42,323 bases of DNA from an uncultured Akkermansia sp. (GTDB lineage: Bacteria > Verrucomicrobiota > Verrucomicrobiia > Verrucomicrobiales > Akkermansiaceae), in NCBI GenBank assembly GCA_947631275.1, contig CANRKR010000013.1, positions 1-42,323 on the forward strand, written 5' to 3'. Under the pieces are notes generated by a model that was not told the DNA's origin, did no database searches, and saw only the letters and a list, made by a program, of their open reading frames with translations. Positions 18,238 through 26,308 of the stretch are shown piece by piece. A program made the translations under genes and the position numbers. The number at the start of each line of letters is the position of its first letter. Position 1 is the first letter of the stretch.

Positions 18238-19133
18238 TGCAGCAGCTGCGCAGTGTGAGCATGGTGCTCGCTTTTGCCGTCGGCGGGGTCTTTCACGAGC
18301 AACTCGCCCCCTTCATCGGGTGGCTTCCGTTCGGCATTGCCATTATGCTGAGCATCACCTTTATCGGACTGGATGTGCAGCAGCTGAAGCCCGTGCGCAT
18401 GCATTTCCGGCTTTTGCTGGCGATCCAGGCCACCGGGCTGTTTTTCTGGGGTGTCGCACGTGCGGCGGGGTTTCCGATCATGGCTGAATCGCTCTATTAC
18501 TGCGCTGCGGCCCCTATTGCCTCTGCCAGTCCTATCATCGTGAATCTGTTGCGCGGCAATGTAGGGTTCTCTACCACCGCCATGGTACTCAGCCAGGTCG
18601 TGTTTGCCATCGTGACGCCGCTGATTCTTCCCTTTGTGGTGAACGTGCCGGATATGAGTTACCGGGAACTGTGCTTTGTCGTTGCTCAGCAGATTTTTAC
18701 CGTTTTGGGCATTCCAGCGGGTATCTCCGTGGCGCTGCGGGTTGTCTATCCTCCCTGCCGCGCGTGGGCGCCGAAGTTGAAGGACATTTCACTGGGCATC
18801 TGGGTGCTGAATTTGGTGGTGATCTCCGCTTCCGGCATCCAACGCATCATCGTCGGCGGCTACAGTTTGCATGAGATGTGGCCGCTGATGCTTGGCGCGG
18901 CGGTGGTCTGCCTCTTCGGGTTTACTGCCGGGTATCGTCTGGGTTCCCCCAACCTGAAGCGCGAGTGCTCTCAGGGACTCGGCCAGAAAAACACCGTGCT
19001 CACACTCTACATGGCGAGTCAGAGTTACGCTTCGCCTCTGGCGTATATCGGTCCGGTGTTCTATGTGTTCTGTCACAACATGGCCAACGCTATTCAGCTC
19101 ACCCTGGCTGACCGCGAACGCCACAAAGAGTGA
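18234..19133 (+). CDS. BASS/SBF-family membrane transporter
   Basis: Predicted secondary transporter of the bile acid:sodium symporter superfamily; substrate unknown. The 299-residue product is almost wholly hydrophobic, with about nine or ten membrane segments. Family-like blocks are GLDVQQLKP, AAAPIASASPIIVNLLRGN (the first unwound-helix region), ISLGIWVLNLVVISASGIQ and ECSQGLGQKNTVLTLYMAS, matching the E-G-xx-N motif of the second core helix. It overlaps the 7TM-HD gene by 4 nt, so the two are cotranscribed and possibly functionally linked, for example in osmotic or cell-envelope control. It ends 6 bp from a convergent gene. AEC-type carriers are an alternative but fit less well. Confidence 0.72.
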   Translation: MMQQLRSVSMVLAFAVGGVFHEQLAPFIGWLPFGIAIMLSITFIGLDVQQLKPVRMHFRLLLAIQATGLFFWGVARAAGFPIMAESLYYCAAAPIASASPIIVNLLRGNVGFSTTAMVLSQVVFAIVTPLILPFVVNVPDMSYRELCFVVAQQIFTVLGIPAGISVALRVVYPPCRAWAPKLKDISLGIWVLNLVVISASGIQRIIVGGYSLHEMWPLMLGAAVVCLFGFTAGYRLGSPNLKRECSQGLGQKNTVLTLYMASQSYASPLAYIGPVFYVFCHNMANAIQLTLADRERHKE

Positions 19134-19139
19134 GGCGAT

Positions 19140-19613
19140 TCAGCGTTTTCTGGCAACGTTCTTCGGAAACAAACTCGCCAGCTGGGGACGGAGAATGAGA
19201 TAGAGCTGAGCTTCCTCTTCTTCGCTCAGATCAAAATCATCCATCAGCACTCTCTCACCAATAAGGCGCCCGCCCAGTGATTGCCCGTTCAGCGGATAAA
19301 TGTAGAAGATCAGATCCGTATCGTCATTTCTGTTGCCCTGGCGTTCACTACGGTAGTATTCCTCCCCCACGTGCCGCACTTTTTCCGGGGTGAGGATGGC
19401 GCAGACCTGATTGCGCTGCTCTTCGTTCAGCCCGCGCAGCTGTTCCCCGCTCAACAACCAGCGCGGCATGCGTGGCGTGATGGATAATTTGGGCGATGCA
19501 AGCGCTTCCTCAACACCCTCCCTGCTCACAGAACCGTACGGTTTGGAGCACATCGTGAGCGCCGTCGCCACGAGTACGACAACCATCAGCAGGCGTATGA
19601 GTCCCCTCTTCAT
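19140..19613 (-). CDS. Small exported protein, possible lipoprotein
   Basis: Function not recognised. The 157-residue product has a basic start and a hydrophobic stretch at about 5-21 ending LTMC, so Cys22 could be a lipidation site, although Met at the -1 position is unusual for a lipobox. The mature part is acidic and polar, with SLGGRLIGERVLMDDFDLSEEEEAQ near the middle and a basic end. It contains YIYPLNG and a possible helix at LNEEQRNQVCAIL. It has its own promoter 9 nt upstream of the ATG and is convergent with the transporter gene, 6 bp away. GGAG lies 5 nt before the ATG but would sit at the very 5' end of the mRNA. Confidence 0.7.
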   Translation of the reverse strand: MKRGLIRLLMVVVLVATALTMCSKPYGSVSREGVEEALASPKLSITPRMPRWLLSGEQLRGLNEEQRNQVCAILTPEKVRHVGEEYYRSERQGNRNDDTDLIFYIYPLNGQSLGGRLIGERVLMDDFDLSEEEEAQLYLILRPQLASLFPKNVARKR

Positions 19614-19622
19614 CTCTTCTCC

Positions 19623-19651
19623 ATCCTATTCCTTCCTTTGCTGCGTGTCAA
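19623..19651 (-). promoter_or_regulatory. Promoter of the small exported protein
   Basis: On the minus strand, TTGACA (19646-19651) and TAGGAT (19623-19628) are 17 bp apart. Nine nt separate the -10 from ATG 19613, again predicting a nearly leaderless message. Confidence 0.6.
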
Positions 19652-19667
19652 GTCCTTTTCCGAACAG

Positions 19668-19755
19668 TGTGACAATCTTTTATTCATTGATATACAGCGT
19701 AGAATTAAGTTCGATCGAACGCTCACGGTCTATGGAAATGTGACATCTTGTAACA
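19668..19755 (+). promoter_or_regulatory. Regulatory region of the ferritin-like gene: TGTNACA sites and palindrome
   Basis: Three TGTNACA heptamers lie at 19668-19674, 19739-19745 and 19749-19755; the last two are exactly 10 bp apart. A perfect 12-bp palindrome GTTCGATCGAAC lies at 19709-19720. A possible promoter is GTGACA (19669-19674), 16 bp, TATACA (19691-19696). If used, the palindrome would lie just past the transcription start, where a repressor could act. No Fur box is evident. Confidence 0.3.
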
Positions 19756-19864
19756 GAAATCAGAATCTGAAAGGATGCAGAGTTGTTCCATTCGAGAATC
19801 GGAGGAGCGGCGGAATCCATCGGTTTTTCACAGGGAAAGGATTTTGCCGCATCTAAGCGGTATT

Positions 19865-20212
19865 ATGCCTGAATTTGCCAATTCATTCAGCGGAGAAACG
19901 GCAGGAAGGATGCTGACGCACACGGAGCTGGTGCGGGCTGTTCGCTTCATGATCGCCGCGGAGTTTGAGGCCATCCAGCTCTATGAGCAGCTGGCGGAAT
20001 CGACCGACAACGAAGTCGCTCGAAAGGTGTTACATGACATCACTGACGAAGAGAAGGAACATGCGGGAGAATTCCGTCATCTACTCGCCCTCCTCGCACC
20101 GGGAGATGAAGGACATTATGCAGAAGGACGCGAGGAAGCGAACAACTACCTCCAACCGCTGCTTGAGAGAGCGCGGGAGGAAGAGATCACCGGAGACTGC
20201 GGGTGCGATTGA
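19865..20212 (+). CDS. Short ferritin-like protein of the encapsulated (EncFtn/Flp) type
   Basis: Half-size ferritin-like protein, expected to dimerise into a four-helix bundle and oxidise Fe(II). The 115-residue product opens MPEFANSFSG, a start I associate with encapsulin-related ferritins. Metal ligands are placed as in Rhodospirillum EncFtn: Glu33, Glu63 and His66, in AAEFEAIQLYEQL and DEEKEHAGEF. The C-terminus GDCGCD is unusual and could be a metal or targeting tail. No encapsulin shell gene is in the window. The frame opens at 19775, but ATG 19865 gives the family start. No Shine-Dalgarno sequence is present; a small CCGC/GCGG hairpin precedes the ATG. It converges on dnaB, 12 bp away. 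Confidence 0.85.
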   Translation: MPEFANSFSGETAGRMLTHTELVRAVRFMIAAEFEAIQLYEQLAESTDNEVARKVLHDITDEEKEHAGEFRHLLALLAPGDEGHYAEGREEANNYLQPLLERAREEEITGDCGCD

Positions 20213-20224
20213 TTCACGAAGGCG

Positions 20225-21658
20225 TCACGAATCCTCCATCTCATCCTCTGAGGGCTCGCGGGGGACAAAACGCATCAATTCGGCGTGGAAGGAAAGCGGC
20301 ACATTGCCGGTGGGGCCATTTCGATTCTTGGCCAGTACGAGGTTGGCGTTGTCTCCGACCTTTTCCTTTTCCGCGTCATCTTCCGCGTAGTAAGCAGAAC
20401 GGTAAAGCAGGCCGATCATATCCGCATCCTGCTCGATGGCGCCGGATTCGCGCAGATCACTCATCATGGGTAACCCTTTACTCTTTCCGGTGCGGTTTTC
20501 AGGACCACGATTCAGTTGGGCCAGCACAATGACGGGCAGCTTGAGTTCCTTTGCGAGACTCTTCAGACCGCCGGAGATTTCGGCGATTTCGCGTTCACGG
20601 CTGTTAAGGGCCTGCTTAGTGTGGGAGCGCATGAGCTGGAGGTAATCGACCCCGATGGCGCCAAGGTCTGGATGCGACATGAGAACTCGACGGGCCTTCG
20701 CTCGCAGCTCAGAGATAGAAATGGCGGCCGTATCGTCAATGATGAGTTGGCTTTTTCTGTACTCTTCGATGGCTCGAGCAAGGCTTTTGTGCTTATCTCG
20801 TGTAAGAGAGCCGGCGCCCGCAGCAAGTTCCTTTTTGCTTACTCCACTGCGAGCGTAGAGAAGGCGTTCCACAAGCTGCACGCTGGGCATTTCACAGGAG
20901 AAGACAAGTACGGGCTTTTTTTCGTTCAGCACAATGTGCTCCACGATGTTGAGCAGAAAGGAGGTTTTTCCCATGGAAGGGCGAGCTGCAATCACGAAAA
21001 GTTCGCCTGGTTTCAGTCCGTTGATGTTTTCATCCAGTTTGGGATATCCTGTCGGGAGACCCTGCACCTGTCCCTTCTGTTGGATCAAGCGAGTCATATT
21101 ATCCATGACAGCGTTGATGTCTTCCTTGAGGCTCCAGGCGGCAGTCTGGGCTGAGCTGTTGCGAATTTGCATGACCTCCTGCTCAGCTGTATCAAGGATC
21201 TGATTGATGTCCATTTCCTCAGAGTGGGCCAGCTCATGCATAGAGTTGGCCGCCGCAATCATCGTACGCCGCAGGTACTTTTCTTTCAGTGTGCCGAAAT
21301 GGGACTCAAAGAGTGCGGTGGATGTCGAGAAGGAAAGCACATCTACCAGACCGGCATGGCTACCGACAGCTTCCAGCCTGCCGGCATCGCTGACGGCCTG
21401 GTCGATACTGGTGATATCGACGGATTCGTTCTTTTCGTAACGGCTGCGGATGATTTCCCAGAGGATGCGATGCGCCGGGATGTAGAAAAAATCCTCGGTC
21501 ATGCCATCGGCGATACACCGCGAGATGATGTTGATGGGATCCACTACCATCATAGAAAGCAGACTCTTCTCGATGGCCGGCGCCTGTGGCATCACGACCG
21601 GCTGGTCTCGGCGAATGTTCTCGCGAAAGTTTGATTCCTCTTTTTTCTCATTATTCAT
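20225..21658 (-). CDS. dnaB: Replicative DNA helicase DnaB
   Basis: Hexameric helicase that unwinds DNA 5' to 3' at the replication fork and recruits primase. The 477-residue product has the N-terminal DnaB domain (EKSLLSMMVVDPINIISRC from about 30) and a RecA-like motor. Motor motifs are GLPTGYPKLDENINGLKPGE, Walker A ARPSMGKTSF, FSCEMPSVQLVERLL, Walker B GVDYLQLM, and the C-terminal SDLRESGAIEQDADMIGLLYR with the arginine-finger region. No intein interrupts the motor. ATG 21658 lacks a Shine-Dalgarno sequence. No clear promoter was found in the 180-bp gap upstream. Confidence 0.97.
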   Translation of the reverse strand: MNNEKKEESNFRENIRRDQPVVMPQAPAIEKSLLSMMVVDPINIISRCIADGMTEDFFYIPAHRILWEIIRSRYEKNESVDITSIDQAVSDAGRLEAVGSHAGLVDVLSFSTSTALFESHFGTLKEKYLRRTMIAAANSMHELAHSEEMDINQILDTAEQEVMQIRNSSAQTAAWSLKEDINAVMDNMTRLIQQKGQVQGLPTGYPKLDENINGLKPGELFVIAARPSMGKTSFLLNIVEHIVLNEKKPVLVFSCEMPSVQLVERLLYARSGVSKKELAAGAGSLTRDKHKSLARAIEEYRKSQLIIDDTAAISISELRAKARRVLMSHPDLGAIGVDYLQLMRSHTKQALNSREREIAEISGGLKSLAKELKLPVIVLAQLNRGPENRTGKSKGLPMMSDLRESGAIEQDADMIGLLYRSAYYAEDDAEKEKVGDNANLVLAKNRNGPTGNVPLSFHAELMRFVPREPSEDEMEDS

Positions 21659-21841
21659 ACAGACTATTTTCTATCTTTGTTCTGCGAGAATGATCGATTA
21701 TTCATGCCAGTGAAATGAGATTTCTCAGACTATCAATTTTCGTGCATTATGGCAAGATTAACCTGCCGCTGCACGAGCAATGAATCGCAAAACTATTTCA
21801 TTATCAGTATTGCAATTGATTCCGAACAATGAGTGAAGGGG

Positions 21842-23272
21842 TCACCGAGCCAGTACAGCCGGGGTGCCGCTGTTGCCACAGGCGGAAATGGGACGAACGG
21901 CGAGGCGATCCACTCCGTTCATCAGTGAAACGGGAAGAGTGATCCACCGGCGCGTCCCGGGGAGCACGCACAAGGAACTCCATTGTCCACTGCGACGGAC
22001 AGAGATCACCCACTTGCGCGCGCTGGTGTCCGCCGGATTCCACATCACGTTGAGACCCCGGGAAGTTTCACGTATTGCTACACCGGGTCTGCCGGGGCGC
22101 GCTGAGCCGCACCAGGGCATGGCGGGCGGCAGGGCGAGGCCGCGGTAGCGGGCGGAGATCTCCTGCTGGAGGCCACCGCGATTTGAGCCGATGGAACGCC
22201 AGCTCCAGAGGAGCTGGCCGCTGCTCTGGCGAGCCAGCTGGCGCGATAGATCGATCTGGCGACCGATTTCCGAGGCGGGGCGAGTGCGATCCTCTGAGCT
22301 GAGCACGCGAGCCGCCGCAATCCCGGGCCACACGGGGCGCCGTGGGTTGATGGCGCTCCACCACCGCATGAGGGAGGGAAAGCTTTGCGGACTATCGATG
22401 CGCCAGTAAAGCTGCGGGGCGAGATAATCAACCCAGCCGGAAGCGAGCCACTTGCGAGCATCACAGGCAAGGTGTTCGTAAGCATTCACCCCCGCTGGTA
22501 CCCCGGAAGGATACCCCGGCTGCCAGACGCCGAAGGGGCTGATGCCCACGCGCACCCAGGGTTTCACTGCTTTCACTGAAGAATAGAGGCGTTGGACGAA
22601 AGAGTCCACAGCGGCACGTCGTTGCGCCGGAGTGCGGCCATCCGCCACGTTGTGGTGGGGAGGGTAGGGGTAGAAATAGTCATCCAGGTGTACGCCGTCA
22701 ACATCATAACGCTGTACTACATCCATGATCACACGCAGGACATGCTGCTGGGATTCGGAGAGCGCCGGGTTGAGGAGGGTAGTGGATCCGGCACGCAGGA
22801 GGAGGTTCGGACGTTTCTGCGCGATGTGACCGCGTCCGACGGGTTTACCGCTCACTGTGGTGCGGAAGGGATTGAACCACGCGTGCAACTCCAGTCCACG
22901 GCGGTGTGCTTCCATGACGGCGAAAGCGAGGGGATCGTAACCGGGGTTGATGCCGGGGCCGCTCAGCCAGCTGCTCCAAGGTTCGATGGATGAGCGGTAG
23001 AAGGCATCTGCGTTCGGACGAATCTGCAGGATGATGGCATTCATCCGCAGTTGTGCCGCTCGATTCATGATGGAGAGCAGCTCATTCTGCTGCTGCCCGG
23101 CGGAGAGACCGGCGGCGGATGGCCAATCGAGGTTAAACACAGTGGCGACCCAAACGCCGCGGAATTCGCGAGCGGGCTCAGGACAGACCTCGTTTACTTG
23201 TTGCCAGGCATGGAGCAGACCGACACTCATGCAAACGATGAGTAAACGAAAAGAAGCAAGAAAGCAGCGCAT
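21842..23272 (-). CDS. Secreted GHL10/DUF187 glycoside-hydrolase-like protein
   Basis: Predicted cell-envelope enzyme of the GHL10 (DUF187) barrel family, which is thought to act on wall or extracellular polysaccharide. The 476-residue product starts with a signal peptide (MRCFLASFRLLIVCMSVGLLHA). The barrel opens EFRGVWVATVFNLDWPS, then LQIRPNADAFYRS, ELHAWFNPFR, DVDGVHLDDYFYPYP (likely acidic active site) and RVGISPFGVWQPGYP. A C-terminal fibronectin-like or sandwich region follows (GLNVMWNPADTSARKWVISV). GGGAG lies 6 nt before the ATG, one of the few fair ribosome sites here. It starts 39 nt after nuoN and may be cotranscribed with the complex I genes, though no functional link is obvious. 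Confidence 0.87.
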   Translation of the reverse strand: MRCFLASFRLLIVCMSVGLLHAWQQVNEVCPEPAREFRGVWVATVFNLDWPSAAGLSAGQQQNELLSIMNRAAQLRMNAIILQIRPNADAFYRSSIEPWSSWLSGPGINPGYDPLAFAVMEAHRRGLELHAWFNPFRTTVSGKPVGRGHIAQKRPNLLLRAGSTTLLNPALSESQQHVLRVIMDVVQRYDVDGVHLDDYFYPYPPHHNVADGRTPAQRRAAVDSFVQRLYSSVKAVKPWVRVGISPFGVWQPGYPSGVPAGVNAYEHLACDARKWLASGWVDYLAPQLYWRIDSPQSFPSLMRWWSAINPRRPVWPGIAAARVLSSEDRTRPASEIGRQIDLSRQLARQSSGQLLWSWRSIGSNRGGLQQEISARYRGLALPPAMPWCGSARPGRPGVAIRETSRGLNVMWNPADTSARKWVISVRRSGQWSSLCVLPGTRRWITLPVSLMNGVDRLAVRPISACGNSGTPAVLAR

Positions 23273-23311
23273 GGGAACTCCCTTCTTTTTCGCACGATTC
23301 TCCCGTTCGCA

Positions 23312-24754
23312 TCAGAACAGCATCGGACACACCCCCAGGACGAGAATCCCCAGCACACAGAGAGAGAGTACGCCGGTACTCAGCGCTGAAAAATGCACTT
23401 TCAAATCATCTTCCGGCGGTTCCTCCCAGTACATAACCCGCAGCACCTTGAAGTAGTAGTAGAAACCCGCTGTTGCACAAATAACCATCACAACCATAAG
23501 AGCGGAGGTGATGGGAGCGCCGGGCATCGTGCTCATCAGCGCCGAACGAAACGACGTCAGTTTTGCCAGGAAACCGGCTGTGAGCGGCACTCCGGCGAGT
23601 GAGGCCAGGCATACGGCCGTGAGAAAAGCGATGCGGGGGTTGGTCTTGCCAAGACCGCGGAAGATGGAAATGGTTTCATTCCCTCGCTGCATGCGCAGTT
23701 GCCCGATCACAAAGAACAGCGGTAGCGTGGCCAGTCCGTAGGCGAGTAGATAGAAGAGGGTATCCACTCTCAATGAGCTGCGCAGTCCCGTGAAGAAAAC
23801 GAGAATGAATCCCGCCTGACCGATGGAGGAGTATCCAAGCAATCTCTTGATATTTTGCTGAGGGATGGCTCCCAAATTGCCGACGAGCAGGGTGGCAATT
23901 GTCACGATGCTCAATGCAAACATAACCGGCTTGAGCATGCCGGCAGAGATTCGGTGCATTTCTGCCAGTGGAAGCGTCAGCAGTACGAGCGCCGCAAAAC
24001 CGGCCAGCTTTGATACCACCGCCAGAAAAGCGGAAACCGGCGTGGGAGATCCCTGGTAAACATCCGGTATCCACGTGTGCATTGGCACTGCTCCGGCCTT
24101 GAAGAAAATCCCAACGAAAAGCAGCGCGAGTGAAAGCAAAAAGCCGATGCAGAGGTAGGGGTTTGAGAGGGCAGCCTGCTCAAAACGCGTTGTGAGGGCA
24201 AAGGTTCCTGTGGTACCGAAGAACCACGCGATACCCATCACTAAGATGCCGGTGCTCACCGCGCCGAGCACGAGATACTTCACTCCAGCTTCCACCGATC
24301 CGCGGTTACGGCGGAAGTATCCCGCCAGCGCATAGGAGGAAAGAGTGATGGTTTCAAGGCTCACGAAGAGCATGATGAGATCCCGTGCCCGCGTCAATGC
24401 AACGACACCAGCCGTGGCCAAGAGCATCAGGATAGAAAGCTCCCCGGACCCCTCCTCGCGGTCCCCGCCTGCTACGGAGGCATGCACCACTGTCCGGTAG
24501 TCAAAAGCGAGCAAGAGGCAGAGCGCCGCGCTGCCAGCAGCCAGCATACCGTACGGATTTTTCCAAGGCCCCGTCACCATCCCGCAGGTTGCAAGAAAAC
24601 ACCCGATGGCGGCGATGAGGGGAAAAGCTTGTTTGCTGAGTCGGGAAAGAAAAGCATCCGCCAGTAGCAGGAGGATGGCGAGTCCTGCCAGAAAGAAGAC
24701 CGGCGTGAATTGTCCCCACGTGTAGGAAGCGCTGATGAGGTAAGATGTACTCAT
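23312..24754 (-). CDS. nuoN: NADH-quinone oxidoreductase subunit N
   Basis: Antiporter-like proton-pumping subunit of complex I in the cytoplasmic membrane. The 480-residue product has about 14 membrane segments. The conserved Glu of the pumping channel is in LFVSLETITLSSYALAGYFRRN, followed by VEAGVKYLVLGAVSTGILVMG. The lysine region appears in KAGAVPMHTWIPDVYQGSPTP. IKRLLGYSSIGQAGFIL is the broken-helix block. It is the last subunit gene of the cluster, 30 nt after nuoM. An extra acidic loop (VAGGDREEGSGE, about residue 93) lies between early helices. Confidence 0.95.
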   Translation of the reverse strand: MSTSYLISASYTWGQFTPVFFLAGLAILLLLADAFLSRLSKQAFPLIAAIGCFLATCGMVTGPWKNPYGMLAAGSAALCLLLAFDYRTVVHASVAGGDREEGSGELSILMLLATAGVVALTRARDLIMLFVSLETITLSSYALAGYFRRNRGSVEAGVKYLVLGAVSTGILVMGIAWFFGTTGTFALTTRFEQAALSNPYLCIGFLLSLALLFVGIFFKAGAVPMHTWIPDVYQGSPTPVSAFLAVVSKLAGFAALVLLTLPLAEMHRISAGMLKPVMFALSIVTIATLLVGNLGAIPQQNIKRLLGYSSIGQAGFILVFFTGLRSSLRVDTLFYLLAYGLATLPLFFVIGQLRMQRGNETISIFRGLGKTNPRIAFLTAVCLASLAGVPLTAGFLAKLTSFRSALMSTMPGAPITSALMVVMVICATAGFYYYFKVLRVMYWEEPPEDDLKVHFSALSTGVLSLCVLGILVLGVCPMLF

Positions 24755-24784
24755 GAAAGATGTTGTGATTGAAAAAGGATGAAG

Positions 24785-26293
24785 TCAGATGATGAGGAAG
24801 GGGGCGATGCCGAAGAGGAGAAGCAGCGCGCCCAGCAGGGAGGCAGACAGAACCTCCGAGCAGGAAAGACGTGCGACGTTTTCACAGGAAGGCGCAATTT
24901 CTCCGGCGAAGATGCGGCGGATGGCGCGCAGCATGTAGACGGCGCTGATTACCAGCCCCCACAACGCGAATACCACGCAGAGCTGCACCGACCCCAGTCC
25001 GCCGAGAAGAGAGGAGATGGAGTCCAGGAAGCCACACCCTGATCCGCAGTCCGAGGAGGCTCCAGGAACCCAGCCAACAAAGCAGGAAAGGAAGATGGCG
25101 AACTCTCCTACGAAGTTAGCCAGCAGCGGCAGACCGATGCTGGCCATACCTGCCAGTCCGAAGAGGAAACCGAGGGTGGGAGCTCTGCGCGCCAAACCAC
25201 CCAGAGCGCACAACTCCAATGTGCCGGTTCTCTGCTCAATCTGTCCGGCCAGCAGGAAGAGCATTGCAATACTTAAACCGTGTGCCAGCATCAGCATGCC
25301 GGCTCCCTGAAGAGCCAGATAGTTGGAGCCGGAGGAGGTCACATACGCGGCAAAAGCCAGGAAGAGGTAACCCATGTGCATGACGGATGAGTTGCCCAAC
25401 ATCTTGTCCAGTCGTGTCTGAGCGACGGTTACATAGCCTACCCAGAGTACATTGCCCAACAGAAGAACCAGCAGCACTTCATTCCAGCCTTCAAACAAAA
25501 AACGGCTGGCAGGTCCCAATGCCCAAGCCAGCGTGAAGAGTCCGTACAATCCGAATTTTTTGAGCACACCGGCATGCAACATGGCAATCGGGGTTGGAGC
25601 GCTCGCGTAGGCCGGAGCTGCCCATGAGTGGAACGGGAAGAGGGACACCAGTGTACCGAATCCTGCCAGAAGAAGTCCGGAGATGATTCCCATCGTAACG
25701 GGTGTTCCCGGCAATTTGCCGTACACGGTGACCAGTGCATGCATCTGGGAGATGCTGGTCGTGCCCATCTCAATGCAGAGCATGACCAGTCCTGCCAGAA
25801 GCACCATGGATGCCAGTCCCAGGTAAATCGTCGTACGCCAGGCGATGGTGCGACGTTCCCCACGTCCGTAATACCCGATCATGACAAAGGTGGGAATGAG
25901 TGCGAGTTCGTGGAAGGCGTAGAAGGAAATGATATTATCGGAAAGGAAGGCGCCGGTAGCTCCGGCGGAAATAAGAAGTGTGGAGATGCTCCAACTACGC
26001 TCTGCAGACTTGCCGGGCGCGTGCATCCCGAGCAGCGCTGCGAAGGTCACCACCACCGTGAGCAGTAGCATCAGCGGGCAGAGCGGTGTGGCCGTCGTGA
26101 ACTGCAGCGGTATTCCACAGAAGGTTGTCAGGCATTCTGTGTCGAAATCGGGCAGCATGCTGACGACGACGACGTAGAGTCCGAGTATCATGGTGATGCT
26201 GGCGCTCACCAGCGCCGTGACGCGCCCCGGAGCAGAGAGCAGGCCGATGAGCAGACAGGCCAGAACAGGTACGATAAGAAGCCAGATGAGCAT
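24785..26293 (-). CDS. nuoM: NADH-quinone oxidoreductase subunit M
   Basis: Antiporter-like proton-pumping subunit of complex I. The 502-residue product has about 14 membrane segments. The key Glu lies in ISFYAFHELALIPTFVMIGYYG. Channel lysine and histidine blocks are SLFPFHSWAAPAYASAPTPIAMLHAGVLKKFGLYG and LDKMLGNSSVMHMGYLFLAFA. A Cys/Gly-rich loop (SSDCGSGCGF) interrupts the C-terminal helices and is not usual in the family. It sits 15 nt downstream of nuoL and 30 nt before nuoN. Confidence 0.95.
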   Translation of the reverse strand: MLIWLLIVPVLACLLIGLLSAPGRVTALVSASITMILGLYVVVVSMLPDFDTECLTTFCGIPLQFTTATPLCPLMLLLTVVVTFAALLGMHAPGKSAERSWSISTLLISAGATGAFLSDNIISFYAFHELALIPTFVMIGYYGRGERRTIAWRTTIYLGLASMVLLAGLVMLCIEMGTTSISQMHALVTVYGKLPGTPVTMGIISGLLLAGFGTLVSLFPFHSWAAPAYASAPTPIAMLHAGVLKKFGLYGLFTLAWALGPASRFLFEGWNEVLLVLLLGNVLWVGYVTVAQTRLDKMLGNSSVMHMGYLFLAFAAYVTSSGSNYLALQGAGMLMLAHGLSIAMLFLLAGQIEQRTGTLELCALGGLARRAPTLGFLFGLAGMASIGLPLLANFVGEFAIFLSCFVGWVPGASSDCGSGCGFLDSISSLLGGLGSVQLCVVFALWGLVISAVYMLRAIRRIFAGEIAPSCENVARLSCSEVLSASLLGALLLLFGIAPFLII

Positions 26294-26308
26294 GGTAAGA
26301 TGATCGAT

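Noticed and set aside
21664..21705. 13-codon upstream frame (MNNRSFSQNKDRK) before dnaB on the minus strand
   Set aside because: It shares an MNN start with dnaB, but there is no hairpin or ribosome site to suggest attenuation; likely chance.
21716..21727. TGAGATTTCTCA inverted repeat upstream of dnaB
   Set aside because: Arms of 5 bp with no second copy or promoter context; too weak to call an operator.
24785..26293. Possible selenocysteine, intein or frameshift in the Cys/Gly-rich loop of nuoM
   Set aside because: The frame is continuous and flanking helices are normal, so it is read as a simple loop insertion.
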